64,000 bases of DNA, taken from positions 115,521,552 to 115,585,551 of the forward strand of contig NC_073313.1 in NCBI RefSeq assembly GCF_027595985.1, read 5' to 3'. How positions within the stretch are numbered: position 1 is the stretch's first letter; each line of letters opens with the position of its first letter. Origin of the DNA: Sorex araneus (Eukaryota; Chordata; Mammalia; Eulipotyphla; Soricidae). Made by a program: the position numbers and the translations under genes. Below are positions 42,991-55,879 of this stretch, one piece after another. The notes beneath the pieces were generated by a model. It saw only the letters and a program-made list of their open reading frames with translations, was not told where the DNA came from and did no database searches.

Positions 42991-43189
42991 ATGATAATAG
43001 CATAGGAATAATTCAAATAGGAATAGCACAAATTCTGACTGATTTTTTAAAATAATAACCACTCTAGAACTTTCTAATTTATTTAAATGATGTAAACATG
43101 AGACAGACCTATGATAAGAATTCACTTTTCAAGAATAAAGTAGTATTGAGGAATATTATTATTTATATTAAAGTATAACTATTATTTTA

Positions 43190-43625
43190 TTTTTAAATAT
43201 TTTATTAAAAACTATGATTTATAAAGTTATTGATAATTGAGTTTAGTCATATAATATTTCAACGCAATCCATCACCAATGTCTACTTCCCTCCAACAGTA
43301 TTCCCATATTCCATCCCCATCCCAACCCCAACCCATCCCTGGGTTGACAACTTGACAGGCACATTACAAAGTCCCAGTGGTTGCAGCTTAGATCTCATGT
43401 TTTCAGTTTTTTTGAGTCTGTGTTTCGGATATATGACTCTATCATTCACTCATATCACCAGTATAACTGAAGCCCTGATGTCTGTTCACCCATTATTTCT
43501 TTTTTCTTTTTCCTCTCTTGATTAATTTCCTTCTCTTTCTTTCCTTTATTTCTCCTCTCTAATCTCTGGTGTCAAAGGTGATCTAGGCATCCATCTTTGA
43601 CTGTCACACATTTCCTCATCCAGGA
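43190..43625 (-). mobile_element. Old L1 3' UTR
   Basis: Plus strand starts TATTTTATTAAAAACTATGA, then CATATAATATTTCAACGCAA, CCATCACCAATGTCTACTTCC, CATTCACTCATATCACCAG and TTTCCTCATCCAGG: a reversed L1-type 3' UTR with a long pyrimidine-rich middle (43497-43560). Confidence 0.6.
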
Positions 43626-43829
43626 TTCAATATAGAACAGATAAGCAAGATCATCTTATGTATTTTAGTTGCATCAAATTAAAAGTTGCAAATTAAGAAT
43701 AAATAATAATAGATTAAAGTTTGAATGTCAAAGAGAAGTGTAAATTTTGTGTTAGATGTTGTGGCTTTAAATGATATCACTGGCAGTTGATAAAATTAGC
43801 AGCTATACCTACTTAGTCATAGGTGTGTG

Positions 43830-43925
43830 ATACCATCCACTCATTGCATGACTTTAAGCAATTGATTTTCTGCTTTGAGCCTCAGCCTAAAATATGTAAG
43901 ATGAAATGATTGGCATTGTTAATTT
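43830..43925 (+). mobile_element. MIR SINE core fragment
   Basis: CATGACTTTAAGCAATTGAT, TGCTTTGAGCCTCAGCC and ATGTAAGATGAAATGATTGG follow the MIR core in forward order (consensus: TGTGACTTTGGGCAAGT, CTGAGCCTCAG, TGTAAAATGGGGAT). Confidence 0.65.
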
Positions 43926-44129
43926 TACAGCAAATTCAGCATGTATCATTCTGTGACTTTTTTTGGATCTTATATATTTTAACACATATTCTTTTTTGTA
44001 TCATTCACCCAATATGTCCTACAGAATACATGGAAATCACCATAAATAAAAGGAAAAAAATTTCCAAAGTAAAAGGTAAAATAAAATCACACTTTTTGAA
44101 ATTTATTTTTAGTGTATTTATTTAATTTG

Positions 44130-44225
44130 ATTTGGGTTTTGGGGTCACAGCTGGCAGTGCTCAGTGCTTACTCTTTGTTCTGTGCTCAGGAATCACTCCT
44201 GATGGTGCTTGGCTTACCATATTCA
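44130..44225 (-). mobile_element. SOR-type SINE, 5' truncated, old
   Basis: Plus-strand GGGTTTTGGGGTCACAGCTG, CAGTGCTCAGTGCTTACTC, GCTCAGGAATCACTCCTG, GGTGCTTGG. The head half is missing. Confidence 0.8.
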
Positions 44226-45598
44226 TTTAATCAAGTGTTTGAAGATCTTACAATGATCACTTGTCACCTGGCATAGTAGTGGCTGTGGAGTGTGTGTGTG
44301 CGTGCATGCGTGTGTGTGTATGTGTGTGTGTGTAAGTAGGTAGATTTTAGGGTCAGTGGAGATAGATAATCCAGGAATACATTTAGAGTATCGAAAGGAT
44401 CAGGTCTGTATATAAACATAACATGTCTATTATGTATTTGCAAATATATATGAAAAATACAGAACACAGACTAGAGGAAGATAGAGTGGCTATGTGTAAG
44501 GTGTGGAAAATTTAAGGAGAGATTGAATTAGAAAAGATGAATAGTTTTGTTTGGAATATGACAGGTTTACTTTATTGCTTATGGATACTTAAAATGCATT
44601 ATGTTCTATTAAACATTTGGGACTAGAGTTCAGGAAGGAAAATTGGCTGGAGATACATGTGGAAGGATATCTGTTAATAAATATCTTTCATTCTTTTTGA
44701 AGTTTGGTTATACATGAGGAGCCATTTATGGAAGACAGATTCAATTCTTCTCCTATGAAGCAGTGTCAAGGTAAGAGAGGGAAAGGAATTTTAAAAGAGG
44801 CTGAGAATCTAGCAAGAGCATTGCAAAGCCATAACGTGCAGAGAAAGTTGACACTGGAAGCTAGGGTGCATGGTTATGAAACAGATTATCGGTATAAGAA
44901 TTGGGATTCAGGGAAGTTCTGTAAGGTCTTCCAAATCTTTTCCTCATTTAATGTGGTTTCTATTTGACTGCCTATTCAGACAGTTCCTTGCTTTTTATGG
45001 TTTCACTTATGAGTTTTCAACTCTACGGGGGTGTTAAAGCAGCATGCATTCAATAGAAACTGTACTTTGAATTTTGAATTAGGGCGTGCTGGTTTTCTTT
45101 TTAGTGCAGTATTCAGTACATTGCATGAGCTATCAAACTATCATAAAGAGTCTTTGTGTTAAATAGTTTAGCCCAACTTTAGACTAATGGAAGCATAGAG
45201 CACATGATCTGTTATGTTTGGTAGGTTAGATATATTGAATGCATTCTCAAGATATTTTCAAGTAAAAGAATATTCAGACATATGCAATAGATTTTGCCAA
45301 TAAAGACACAGCTTAACTTCAGATATCACGATAATAGTGACATGATGGGCACTTGGAAATTGAGAAAAACTGACAGAACAACCTTCAGAAGAACAAGTAC
45401 CATTAATGAAGGACGTTGATGATATAGTTTGGAGTCAGAATTATCACTGTTGATTGCAATTAAACTGTTAGTGTTCTCCAGAAAACAGAATGAGAAGTGA
45501 AAGAACAGGGGCAGGGAGTGGGCAATGATCACAACAAGGCCGTTGTATTCTGTATTTTCAATCCTGTTTGTCTTACAGCTACATTCAAGTTTCTATTT
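44226..45598. other. No recognisable element; (TG)n at 44288-44334
   Basis: An interrupted GT/GC repeat at 44288-44334. An 87-codon ORF at 44704-44967 is Lys/Arg/Glu-mixed but has no domain that I recognise and no splice context. Confidence 0.45.
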
Positions 45599-45614
45599 AA
45601 GAACTTTGTGAAAG

Positions 45615-46856
45615 GTGGTATCATAGTTGTTTTGATCTGCATCTCCCTGATGATTAGTGACGAAGAGCATTTTTTCATGTGCCTTTTAGCCATTCGTATT
45701 TCTCCCTTGAGAAAGTTTCTGTTCATTTCTTCGTTCCATTTTTTGATAGGGTGGGATGTTTTCTTTTGGTAGAGGTCAACCAGTGCCTTGTATACCCTTG
45801 ATATCAACCCCTTATCGGATGGGTATTGGATGAATATCCTTTCCCATTCTGTAGATTGCCTTTGTATTCTGGTCACTGTATCCTTTGCAGTGCAGAGACT
45901 GGCTCACATCCAAAAGAACAAAAACAACCGCTGTTGGTATGGATGTGGGGAGAAAGGAACCCTCCTACACTGCTGGTGGGAATGCCGACTGGTTCAGCCC
46001 TTTTGGAAAACAATATGGACAATTCTCAAAAAATTACAAATCGAGCTCCCATTTGACCCAACAATACCACTCCTGGGAATATACCCCGGAGAAGCAAAAA
46101 AGTATAGTCAAAATGACATCTGCACCCATATGTTCATCGCATCACAGTTTACAATAACCAGAATCTGGAAAAAAACCAAATGCCCGAGAACAGATGACTG
46201 GCTAAAAAAACTTTGGTACATCTGCACAATGGAATACTATGCAGCTGTTAGAAAGCCATGAAATTTGCATATAAGTGAATCAACATGAAAAGTATCATGT
46301 TGAGTGAAATGAGTCTGAAAGAAAGATACAAACACAGAAAAATTGCACTCATATGTGGAATATAAAGTAGCAGAAAGGTACAAGCTAGCAATGATGCAAC
46401 CTCTGGCAGAAAGCCTTCTGGACTCAGGCACTAAAATACTAAAATACAGAAATCTAGAACCTCGCAGCAGCTACTGTGACCATAAGACCTCATATCTCTT
46501 CATTCTCAGCAATGGAAAACAAATTATCAAATGCTTCCTTTCCAGCAGGTCCGACTCTGGGGGGTGGGGGGGAAACTTCAAACAATAATAGTGAGCTTTT
46601 TTGTTTGTATGTAATCAAAGTAAATAGAAAGTAAAGTGAAATTTATTAGCTACACAGGCGGAGTGGGGGGCTAGGGGGCGGGGGGGAGGTTTACCGTGGT
46701 TCTTGGTGGTGGAATATATGCACTGGTGAAGGGATGGGTGTTCAAGCATTGTGTCACTGAGACTTAAGCCTGCTTAAGCCTGATAGCTTTGTAACTTTCC
46801 GCATGATGATTCAATAAAAAAAAAAAAATTAAAATTAAAAATTAATAAATTAAAAA
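45615..46856 (+). mobile_element. L1 with 5' inversion (twin priming), 16-bp TSD
   Basis: TSD AAGAACTTTGTGAAAG at 45599-45614 and 46857-46872. The 45615-45890 part is ORF2 on the minus strand ([20 protein letters not shown] to REMQIKTTM). At about 45890 the orientation flips to plus and continues with [11 protein letters not shown] and the Cys motif [14 protein letters not shown]. In the uninverted order the two parts are adjacent, with only a few bases lost. The 3' UTR (46380-46830) is the variant type also at 2231-2850. A-tail with AATTAAAA-type text. 5' truncated and dead. Confidence 0.95.
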
Positions 46857-47004
46857 AAGAACTTTGTGAAAGTTTATTTTCCCTTAAGTCCATTAAACAA
46901 TGAAGAGTGAGCTATGTTGTGCAATAAAATCACAGTGGAAAGTCACTCCAGGGGGAGGGCCATTAAATGACTAACAAAGCCAGGAAGGTTAAGCTATATT
47001 TAAA

Positions 47005-47815
47005 CATTTTTTTTTAAATTGAGCTTGTAATTTGTCATACTGCTAATGATGGTTTCACATGAAAATAATTTCAACACAACACCCATCACCAATGTATCCA
47101 CCTCCTTCCCCCAAGGACCAGAGTACCTGTCCTACTAGTTGGTTAGTTGGTTAACACAACTAACCAACTCAACTGTGTGGATCAGTTCCCACCCCACTCC
47201 CCCCATGCCCATTGTGCTGCCTCTGGTCCTTTGTTGCTACATTGCTGTGTATCTAAGCCCCACATATGAGAGAGATCATTTTATATCAATCCCTTTCCTT
47301 CTGACTGACTTAATTCAGCATGAAATTGTCTAGTTCCATCCATGTTGCTACAAATTGCATAATTTTGTTCTTTCTTAGACATGCATACTATCCCATTCAG
47401 TATATGTACCACAACTTCTTGATCCATTCAACAGTAGTTGGACTTCTGGGTTGTTTCCATATCTTGGCTATTGCATTAATATTACAATGAACATAATTGT
47501 GCATATATCCTTTTGGAATGAATGTTTCTAGATTTGGGGGATAAATGCCAGTAAGTGGTATCGCTGGGTTGTGTGGGAATTCTATTCCTATTTTCTGTAA
47601 AGATCTCCATATTGTTTTCATAAGAGACTGAGCCAGAGGACATTCTTACTAACAATGGCAAAGGGTTCCTTTCTCACCACAGTTCCACTAACACTGGCTA
47701 CTTACAGACTTTTTGATATGTGCCATTCTCATTGGCATGAGATGATATCTCAATTCTGTTTTGCCTAATTTTTGTTGCAATTAGTATTCAATATGAAGGT
47801 GATGTTTGAAGACTT
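47005..47815 (-). mobile_element. Old L1 3' end (ORF2 C-terminus and 3' UTR)
   Basis: A T-run at 47008-47016 marks the A-tail. On minus, IWRSLQKIGIEFPHNPAIPL (about 47615-47555) and KIWKQPRSPTTVEWIKKLWY are the ORF2 end in one 74-codon open stretch. Upstream text ATCTCATGCCAATGAGAATG continues to about 47740. The subfamily is older than the common type, as its UTR differs. Confidence 0.88.
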
Positions 47816-48971
47816 TCATGGTGTCATTGATCATGAAAAGACAGTGGACAGATGAAAGTGTCAAGCAAATCACTCATTTCCTTTAAAGTGTTTTATTTAT
47901 TTGTTTATTTTGTCAATGGCTATCACTTTGGAATTGTCATTTAGAAAGTTTTTCTGTTGATGCTCACATAGGGTGATAAGGGAATATCTATATATTTAAA
48001 TATGATTTATTATTTTTATTAATCTTAATTTTTACCTCCAGAAATATGTCAAAAGCATAAAACCAATGGGTTCCACGAGGTAAATGTTGTTATCCCTAAA
48101 TTATTCAACAGGGACACAAGTAAAGCAGGTTAGGTGATATTTTGTGCAGGATATAAATTTCAGGAAAGAATTGGAATACCTGAGACATATAGTTTTAGTG
48201 GAGTACAGAACAGCAAGAAGTAAATACTTTTCTTTGTCAATGTGCTGAGAAAAATCAAGTCAAGGATTTTATACTCTGCAAGAGCACCTATAGTGTCTCT
48301 GATGTCATAGACAAACACTTTTCCTAGGTTTTGATTTCAGGGTATGGAAATATTGATACAAAGGCATGTGAGTAAGAAAAACCTATATAGGCAACACACA
48401 TACTAAATTAGCAAAGAGAATCCATATTGGGAGAAGTGTATTTTCTTCTTAATCTCCTAATAGATTAACCAATACAAATAACAAAGAGAGTACAAAAATA
48501 ATTAGGTGATTATATTTTAAAACATTATCACATTTTAACTTTTACATCTTTTATTGTTTTACTCATGTTTCCGGTACAACAGGAGCAACTTGTCAATTTC
48601 TTTTACATTTTTAGTTATGCAAAACCAATAAACTTGAAATGTTCATGTGTTATGCTTGTCGCTATGAATATAGGTAAGTATCATTTTATTTTTTGGTTTT
48701 GACTGCGTTTTCCAGTTATTTAATAAGCACAAAATCTCTTTATATTCTTGTAAATAGGTTTTCCTAGAACAAATGGGGTCATCAGAACTATCCCTACATG
48801 ACTCTAATGTTGCATAACTTTCATTATTTGTTCATACAAAATCATGTATCTCTTTCTTTCTGTTTTCTAGCTTTCTTTAGTATTTAGGGATGAGTACCAA
48901 ACAAATCTTCCCCCAAAGTACTAAACATCTTTTTAGAATAATTTTGCTTTGAGCAGTCTGTGTAAACAAAT
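47816..48971. other. No recognisable element
   Basis: AT-rich, 1.2 kb, only short ORFs. Confidence 0.5.
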
Positions 48972-48987
48972 AATACAAGGGTGGTGT

Positions 48988-50649
48988 TCAAACTTTATTA
49001 CAAAGCAGTAACAATTAAAACAGCATGGTACTGGAACAAAGGCAGAGCTGCAGACCAATGGAACAGGGTGGAATATCACTACACACAACCCCAAATGTAT
49101 GATCATCTAATCTTTGATAAGGGAGCAAGAAATGTGAAGTGGAGCAAGGAAAGCCTCTTTAACAAATGGTGCTGGCACAACTGGACAACCACATGCAAAA
49201 GAATGGGCTTAGACCTCGACCTGACACCATGCATAAAAATCAGATCAAAATGGATTAAAGACCTCAACATCAGACCACAATCCATAAGGTACATTGAAGA
49301 CAAGGTCGGCAAAACCCTCCACGATATTGAAGATAAACTTATCTGCAAATATGACATGCAACTGGCCAACCAAGTGGAAACAGAGATCAACAAATGGGAC
49401 TACGTTAAACTAAAAAGCTTCTGCACCGCAAAAGACCCAGTGACCAGAATACAAAGACTATCTACAGAATGGGGAAGGATATTTACACAATACCCATCAG
49501 ATAAGGGGTTGATATCAATGGTATATAAAACACTGATTGAACTCTACAAGAAGAAGACATCCAACCCCATCAGAAAATGGGGTGAAGAAATGAACAGAAT
49601 CTTTCCCAAGGAAGAGATACGAATGGCCAAAAGGCACATGAAAAAGGGCTCTACATCACTAATCATAAGGGAGATGCAGATCAAAACAACCATGAGATAC
49701 CACCTCACACCACAGAGACTAGCACACATCCAAAAGAACAAAAGCAACCGCTGTTGGAGAGGATGTGGGGAGAAAGGGACCCTTCTACATTGCTGGTGGG
49801 AATGCCGACTAGTTCAGCCCTTTTGGAAAACAATATGGACGATTCTCAAAAAATTAGAAATCAAGCTCCCATTTGACCCAGCAATACCACTGCTGGGAAT
49901 ATATCCCAGAGAAGCAAAAAACCATAGTCGAAATGACATCTGCACTTATATGTTCATTGCAGCACTATTTACATTAGCCAGAATCTGGAAAAACCCCGAG
50001 TGCCCTAGAACAGATGACTGGTTGAAGAAACTTTGTACATCTATACAATGGAATACTATGCAGCTGTTAGAAAAAAGGAGGTCATGAATTTTGCATATAA
50101 GTGGATCAGCATGGAAAGTATCATGCTAAGTGACATGAGTCAGAAAGAGAGAGACAGACATAGAAAGATTGCACTCATCTGTGGAATATAGAATAACAGA
50201 GTAGGAGACTAACACCCAAGAATAATAGAAATAAGTACCAGGAGGTTGACTCCATGGTTTGGAGGCTGGCCTCACATTCTGGGGAGAGGGCAACTCAGAG
50301 AAGGGATCACCAAGTATAATGTGGTCGGAGGCCATGCGGGGGAAGGGTGATGAGGGCCAAATGCAGACTAGAGACTGAGCACACTGGCCACTCAGCACCT
50401 TTATTGCAAACCACAACAGTTAATTAGAGAGAGAGAACAAAAGGGAATACCCTGCCACAGTGGCAGGGTGGGGTGGGGGTAGATGGGATTGGGAAGGGTA
50501 GGAGGGATGCTGGGTTTACTGGTGGTGGAGAATGGGCACTGGTGAAGGTTCTCGAACTTTGTATGAGGGAAACATGAGCACAAAAATGTATAAATCTGTA
50601 ACTGTACCCTCACGGTGATTCACTAACTAAAAATAAATAAATTTAAAAA
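48988..50649 (+). mobile_element. Young 5'-truncated L1 with 16-bp TSD and nearly open ORF2 end
   Basis: TSD AATACAAGGGTGGTGT at 48972-48987 and 50650-50665. The 368-codon open frame 48981-50087 covers the ORF2 region after RT to the end. It holds TRIQRLSTEWGRIFTQYPSD, the Cys motif [14 protein letters not shown] (about 49768-49809) and LLGIYP. A one-base loss in CTTTGTACATC (about 50034) shifts the last 17 codons. The common-type 3' UTR follows and ends CACGGTGATTCACTAACTAA. The lack of stops across 350 codons marks a recent insertion. RT and endonuclease are absent. Confidence 0.96.
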
Positions 50650-50665
50650 AATACAAGGGTGGTGT

Positions 50666-50850
50666 GGGGAGATAAGGGTGGGGGTGGTGAAGAAAATAAT
50701 GGGAAGGGGGATGGAAGCAAGACCAGAGATGACATAGAAACAGGGGTCATAGGCACATTGGTGTCAAATATTTGAAGTAATTTTGAATATCAGTACCATA
50801 AATTTCAATTCTAGTATTACCCTATTACCTGAGCTATAGTATCTTAAAAA
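50666..50850 (+). mobile_element. Possible old L1-type 3' UTR end
   Basis: GGGTGGTGAAGAAAATAATG, GGCACATTGGTGTCAAATAT and ATTACCTGAGCTATAGTATC resemble 33010-33160 reversed. The young L1 would have inserted into it. Confidence 0.4.
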
Positions 50851-50899
50851 TAATCTATTTAAGTATCATAAAGCAATATTTGTCTCATATTATTATTAA

Positions 50900-51073
50900 C
50901 ATTTATTTTGGCTTGGGGGCCACACCAAGTAGTGCTCAGGGCTTGCTACTGCATATTCACAGAGGAATTAAATTCTGGTGGGGCTCATGAAACCATAATT
51001 GTGCTGGTGATTGAATGGCGGTCAGATGTGTACAAGGCAAGCACCTTGCCTTCTGTTCTCTCTCTCCAGTCCT
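50900..51073 (-). mobile_element. SOR-type SINE, old
   Basis: Plus-strand GGCTTGGGGGCCACACCAAG, AGTGCTCAGGGCTTGC, GGTGGGGCTCATGAAACC, TACAAGGCAAGCACCTTGCC and CTCTCTCCAGTCC. Confidence 0.85.
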
Positions 51074-51396
51074 TAGTCTCATATTATTACTCATTGTATC
51101 ACAGTTGACATTTTCTTTTGAGATGTGATGACCTTTAACAGAGTTGATCTTAAAATTTCAAGTGATATATAACCAATATACTCTAAAATACAGTAAGAAA
51201 AACATTAATGTCCAGGGATTAGTGTGGGGCTCTTCCTTTCTCCCTTCTCATTTTAAGACATAGTGGTATTGCATGATTCTTAAAAACAAACTCACAACCC
51301 TACTCTAGAAACCAGACAAAATCATTTCGATGGTCAGTTTTACTGTTTCAGAATTAGGACTGAAGCAACACAAATGAGTTTCAAAAATATTTATTT

Positions 51397-51577
51397 TTTG
51401 TTTGTTTGTTTGTTTTGGGGTCACACCCAGCGATGCACAAGTGTTATTCCTGCTTTGCACTCAGGAATTACTCCTGGTGGTGTTCGGGGGATCATATGGG
51501 ATTCTGGGAACTGAACCCAGTTCGGCTGCTTGCAAGGCAAATGCTCTAGCCACAGTGCTATTGCTCCAGCCCCCCCG
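51397..51577 (-). mobile_element. SOR-type SINE, 11-bp TSD
   Basis: TSD AATATTTATTT at 51386-51396 and 51578-51588. The (GTTT)n part at 51398-51415 is a mutated A-tail. Body and head complete. Confidence 0.93.
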
Positions 51578-51609
51578 AATATTTATTTACTAAGAATAAA
51601 AGCAATCTG

Positions 51610-51788
51610 TTCCAGAGTTATATTACAGCAGGCGGGGTGCGTGCCTTGCATGCAGCTGACCCAAGTTTGATACCTGGCACCTCATATAGTCCCTTGAGCA
51701 TGCCAGGATTGATCCCCGAGTGCAGAACCAGCAGTAAGTCCTAAACATCTTTGGGTGTGGCCCCTAAACAAAACAAACCCACCAAAAG
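51610..51788 (+). mobile_element. SOR-type SINE, old
   Basis: TATATTACAGCAGGCGGGG, GTGCCTTGCATGCAGCTGAC, TTTGATACCTGGCACCTC, GTGCAGAACCAGCAGTAAG, GGGTGTGGCCCCTAAAC. Confidence 0.85.
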
Positions 51789-53367
51789 TAACCTAACTAA
51801 AATCTGAAATACAACGGTGACAAAAACTTGTTCTTAGGTTAATTTAAATGTATAACATTTATTCAGAGCCTGAAGTACTTTGACTAGCAATTTTATGTAT
51901 TTGATCTTAATGTTTGAAATTTTCCTTCCAGTGACTCTGAGATTCACTGTGATTTGTATCCGGTCCTATTATATCAGCAGGTTCCTGTCATAACCATAAA
52001 GTTGGACATCTGACTAGAGAAAACCTGCAGCCATATATATGGTTTTAGGATGGCTGGTAGTAGAAACAGTGGGTCCCTTCTTACTCCTTCATATTGATAG
52101 AGTTAAGTATAGTCAAAATGCTCTCTCCCATAAATTGTATAACAGTCATGTAGATTTTACTCGCTTTGCTTTTTCCCTCTCCTTCATAAATGTAAAATAT
52201 CACCCATATATCTGGTTTAGAGCTGACATCATTAACCATCATTTTAATTCTAAACCAGGACAGGGGAATAGCAGAAAAATTCAATGATCAGAAAGTCTCC
52301 CTCAGTAGAAAGCTATTTACATCTTTGTGGGGTTGACCCCTATTTGCAGATAATTGTTCACTGGTATTTTTTTTAACACAGTTGGGGGGCAGTTCATAGC
52401 TCACTTACATCTAAGTCCCTGGAGCTATCCGAATGCTTCATTAAGGAAATAAATCAACTAATTTATCAATGTGATACTCAAACAGAGAATTAGAGCCAGG
52501 ACTCTGAAGCAAAAATTAGACTTTTCAAAATTCACTCCTTTTATTTCTCATTGTTATTCTATAATAACAAGAAACAAATAATTATTTGTTGGCTAAAGAG
52601 ATCTTATACCATGGTCCTTGACAAACGATGTATACTAGCGAGTTTTTATAAGTCTTATTCATTTTATGCAGTTATGCTGCTTAATAAGAAGCAGTTTAAT
52701 ATTTAGTGATGTGCAATTGATTTCATTTTACCATGTCAGTCTGAAAGACAAATCATCTATTCCAATGAGCAAACATCTTTTGCCTTGATCAACCTTATAG
52801 TGACCTTGGCGTGACTTCCCTCTATTTGGAAGTAATGATACCCAAGTCCCATTTATCTTCCCAGTGATATTGTCTGGCCTCATGTAATGGCTACTAACCC
52901 TTGAGTTGCTCTAAGGAAATGAAGCATTATGCAAATTTTCACTCATTCCACTGAGGTCAACCTTTTCAGAACTTCCCCCCAAAGAATAATGCTTCATTTA
53001 TGCTTCCTCCTGCTTATGAATTGGAGCCTCTTAGGAGCTGTGTTGCCCTCACTCATTTTCTCTGTAGCCTGTATGACCTTCCTTGAGAAAAGGACTTCTT
53101 TACAGTGTAATTATGACAAACCAAGGGTTGTAAGTTCATTCACATCCACTTAGACATTTAGGGTACTGATGGGATTAAAGCAATAAAAAGAAGTACCTAT
53201 TTTTTCTTGAAGTGTTTAGAGTACTTAATTGGCTCCTAGCTCCCCAAAAGGCAAACTCCCAGTCACTATAGGCTAAATCCATTAAATGAGAAAGACACTG
53301 TTTTCCTCTTACTTTCCACTTGAAGAATGGTTAAGTGCTTTTAAACCCTTTAAAGTATGAATGGATT
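51789..53367. other. No recognisable element (1.6 kb)
   Basis: AT-rich. Chance ORFs up to 82 codons. Confidence 0.5.
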
Positions 53368-53502
53368 GGGCCAGAGAGATAATGCAGGGGTTAAGGTGCT
53401 AATCTTGCATGTGGGTGACCCCAATTTGATCTATAGCATCATATATGGTCCCCTGAGTGCCACCAGGCACCCAGGCACGGCACAATCCTCCCTTCCCAAC
53501 CC
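53368..53502 (+). mobile_element. SOR-type SINE, 3' truncated or decayed
   Basis: GGGCCAGAGAGATAATGCAG, CTAATCTTGCATGTGGGTGAC, CAATTTGATCTATAGCATC, ATATGGTCCCCTGAGTGCC, then unrelated C-rich text. Confidence 0.8.
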
Positions 53503-53936
53503 TCCCACCATTCTACAACATAGGATGAGTAGAAACTTCATTATGGGAAGGCTAGTGCATAGCTCTGTTGTGGCAGGATGAACGAAATATATTTGTTCCA
53601 GAACATTGTTCTTCAACTACTTATAATTAGTCAAAAAATATCCAAGTCATACGCAGCTTTAAAAACCACAGATATTTGACAACATGACATTATTTACATT
53701 TCAAGTCTTTTCATTTGACTACTGCCTTACAGAAAGTTTCTTGATTTCTATAGTGAATCACTACATTTGTTTACAGATTTTTAAATGTTTGACAGAAAGG
53801 TTGATGGTTAGAAAAATTGAAAGTATGAGTGTTAAGAACTACTATTAACTTAAAAGCAACTATTATACTAAGGGAGTTATAATAAAGTCAGCAGAAGACT
53901 ACTGTTAGTTTAAAAATAGTGATTTATAGCTTCTTT
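53503..53936. other. No recognisable element
   Basis: AT-rich, nothing assigned. Confidence 0.45.
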
Positions 53937-54665
53937 GAGCCAACAAACAGTGCACTAATACCCAAAGAAAGTAGAGATATTATTAAAAAAGGACATTTCA
54001 GACCGATTTCCCTGATAAATATCGAAGCAAAAATCCTCAAAAATAAAAAAGTGCACAGATTTTGGCCCAGAGTGATAGTACAGTGAGTAGGTCACTTGCC
54101 TTGCATGTAGCCAACCCAGGTTCAATCCCCAGCATCCAATATGGTCCCAAGCACTGCCAGGAGTAAGTCCTGTATGCAGAGAGAGGAATAACTCCTGAGC
54201 ACTTCTAGGCATGGCCCAATAATCTAAATAATCATCATCACCATTAAATCCAAGGACATATCAAAAAGATCATACATCATTATAAAGTGGGATTTATTAC
54301 AGGGAAGCAAGGGATGACACAACATATGCAAATCAATTAATGCAATACATCACATCAATTAAAAGAAATATAAAATTAATAGCATATCAAGTGATACAGA
54401 AAATGTTTTTTACAAAATCCAACATTCATTCATGATAAAAAAAAATGCCTCAAGAAAATTGGATTGGAAGGAACCTGCCTCAAGATAGAAATGACCCTCT
54501 ACGACAAACCCACATAATTCTGAATATTGAAAAGTAAAATCATTTCCTTTGAGATCAAGCAAAAGGCAAGGATGTCCACTTTCTCTACTTTTACTCAGCA
54601 TAGTATTAGAAGATTTAGCAATCGCAGTCAAACAAGAAAAAATGTCAAAGGGGCCCAAATTAGAA
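53937..54665 (+). mobile_element. Old L1 ORF2 RT region, interrupted by a SINE
   Basis: GACCGATTTCCCTGATAAAT, CATCATTATAAAGTGGGAT, AAAAGGCAAGGATGTCCAC and GAAGATTTAGCAATCGCAG are RT-domain blocks in order, with stops. A SOR SINE lies at 54064-54226. The element seems to resume at 56766 and 58439. Confidence 0.87.
54064..54226 (+). mobile_element. SOR-type SINE
   Basis: GGCCCAGAGTGATAGTACAG, GTCACTTGCCTTGCATGTAG, GGTTCAATCCCCAGCATCC, then a shortened tail ending GGCATGGCCCAATAATC. Confidence 0.9.
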
Positions 54666-55870
54666 TAGAAAAAATCAACCAAGAAGACCTGGAATATCTG
54701 AACAGACCTATCACCATCAAGGAAATTGGAACGGTAATAAAAAGTCTCCCCAAGTACAAAAATCCCAGCCCAGATGGTTTCACTAGTGAATTCTTCCAAA
54801 CCTTTCAAGATTACTTACTCCCTCAAGAAGACTTACTCTTTAAGCTTTTCCAAAAAATTGAAGTATCAAGAACACTTCAAACAGTTTCTATGAAGCAAAA
54901 ATCACCCTGATACCAACAGCAGATAGGGATACCAGAAAGAAAGAGAATTATAGACCGATGTCCCTGATGAACACAGACGCAGAGATCCTCAACAAAATAT
55001 TAGCAAATAGAATCCAACGACTCATCAGAAAGATCATACATCATGACCAAGTAGGATTTATCCCAGGGATGCAAGCATGTTTTAACATTCACAAGTCAAT
55101 CAACATAATTCATCATGTCCATAAAAGAAATAATAAAAACCATATGATCTTATCAATAGATGCAGAGAAAGCATTTGACAACATCCAGCACCCGTTTTTG
55201 ATGAAAACTCTAAGAAAATGAGCATCGAAGGAACTTTCCTCAATATAGTCAAAGTCATCTACCTCAATGGGGAAAAACTAAGATTGGGCACAAGGCAAAG
55301 TTGCCCGCTTTCACCACTCCTATTCAATATAGTCCTGCTAAGTCCTGGCCATAGCAGTTAGTCAAGAAAAAGATATAAAGGCCATACAGATAGGAAAGGA
55401 AGAGGTCAAGTTATCACTATTTGCAGACAATTTGATACTATACTTGGAAAACCCTAAAGACTCTACAGAAAAGCTCCTAGAAACAATAGGTCTATATAAT
55501 AAAGTGGCAGGCTACAAAATTAACACCCAACGTCCATGGCTTTCTTATAAACAAAAAATGAAAGAGAAGAAAGAGACATTAAAAAAACAATCCCGTTAAC
55601 AATAGTGCCTCAGAAAATCAAGTACCTTGGAATCAGCTTAGACAAAGAAGTGAAGGACCTATACAAGGAAAATTACAAAATACTACTTCAAGAAATGAAA
55701 GTACACTAAGTAATGGAGACACATCCCCTGCTCATGAATAGGGAGAATTAACATTTTCAAAATGGCAATACTGCCCAAAGCACTATAGAAATTTAATGCG
55801 GTCCCTATCAGGATACCCACGACACCTAAATTAGAAAAAGCAAAAATATGCAAAGGAAAATCATAAACAA
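54666..55870 (+). mobile_element. Younger L1 ORF2 RT fragment, truncated at both ends
   Basis: [46 protein letters not shown] (about 55042) and [16 protein letters not shown] (about 55153) are RT landmarks. The catalytic FADD box reads FADN at about 55420-55431, an inactivating change. A stop at 55219 and a frameshift follow. It ends near 55870 without a 3' UTR. Confidence 0.93.
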
Positions 55871-55879
55871 AAATAATTT

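Noticed and set aside
48981..50087. 368-codon ORF as a possible host gene
   Set aside because: It is the L1 ORF2 C-terminal part inside a TSD-flanked insertion with an L1 3' UTR.
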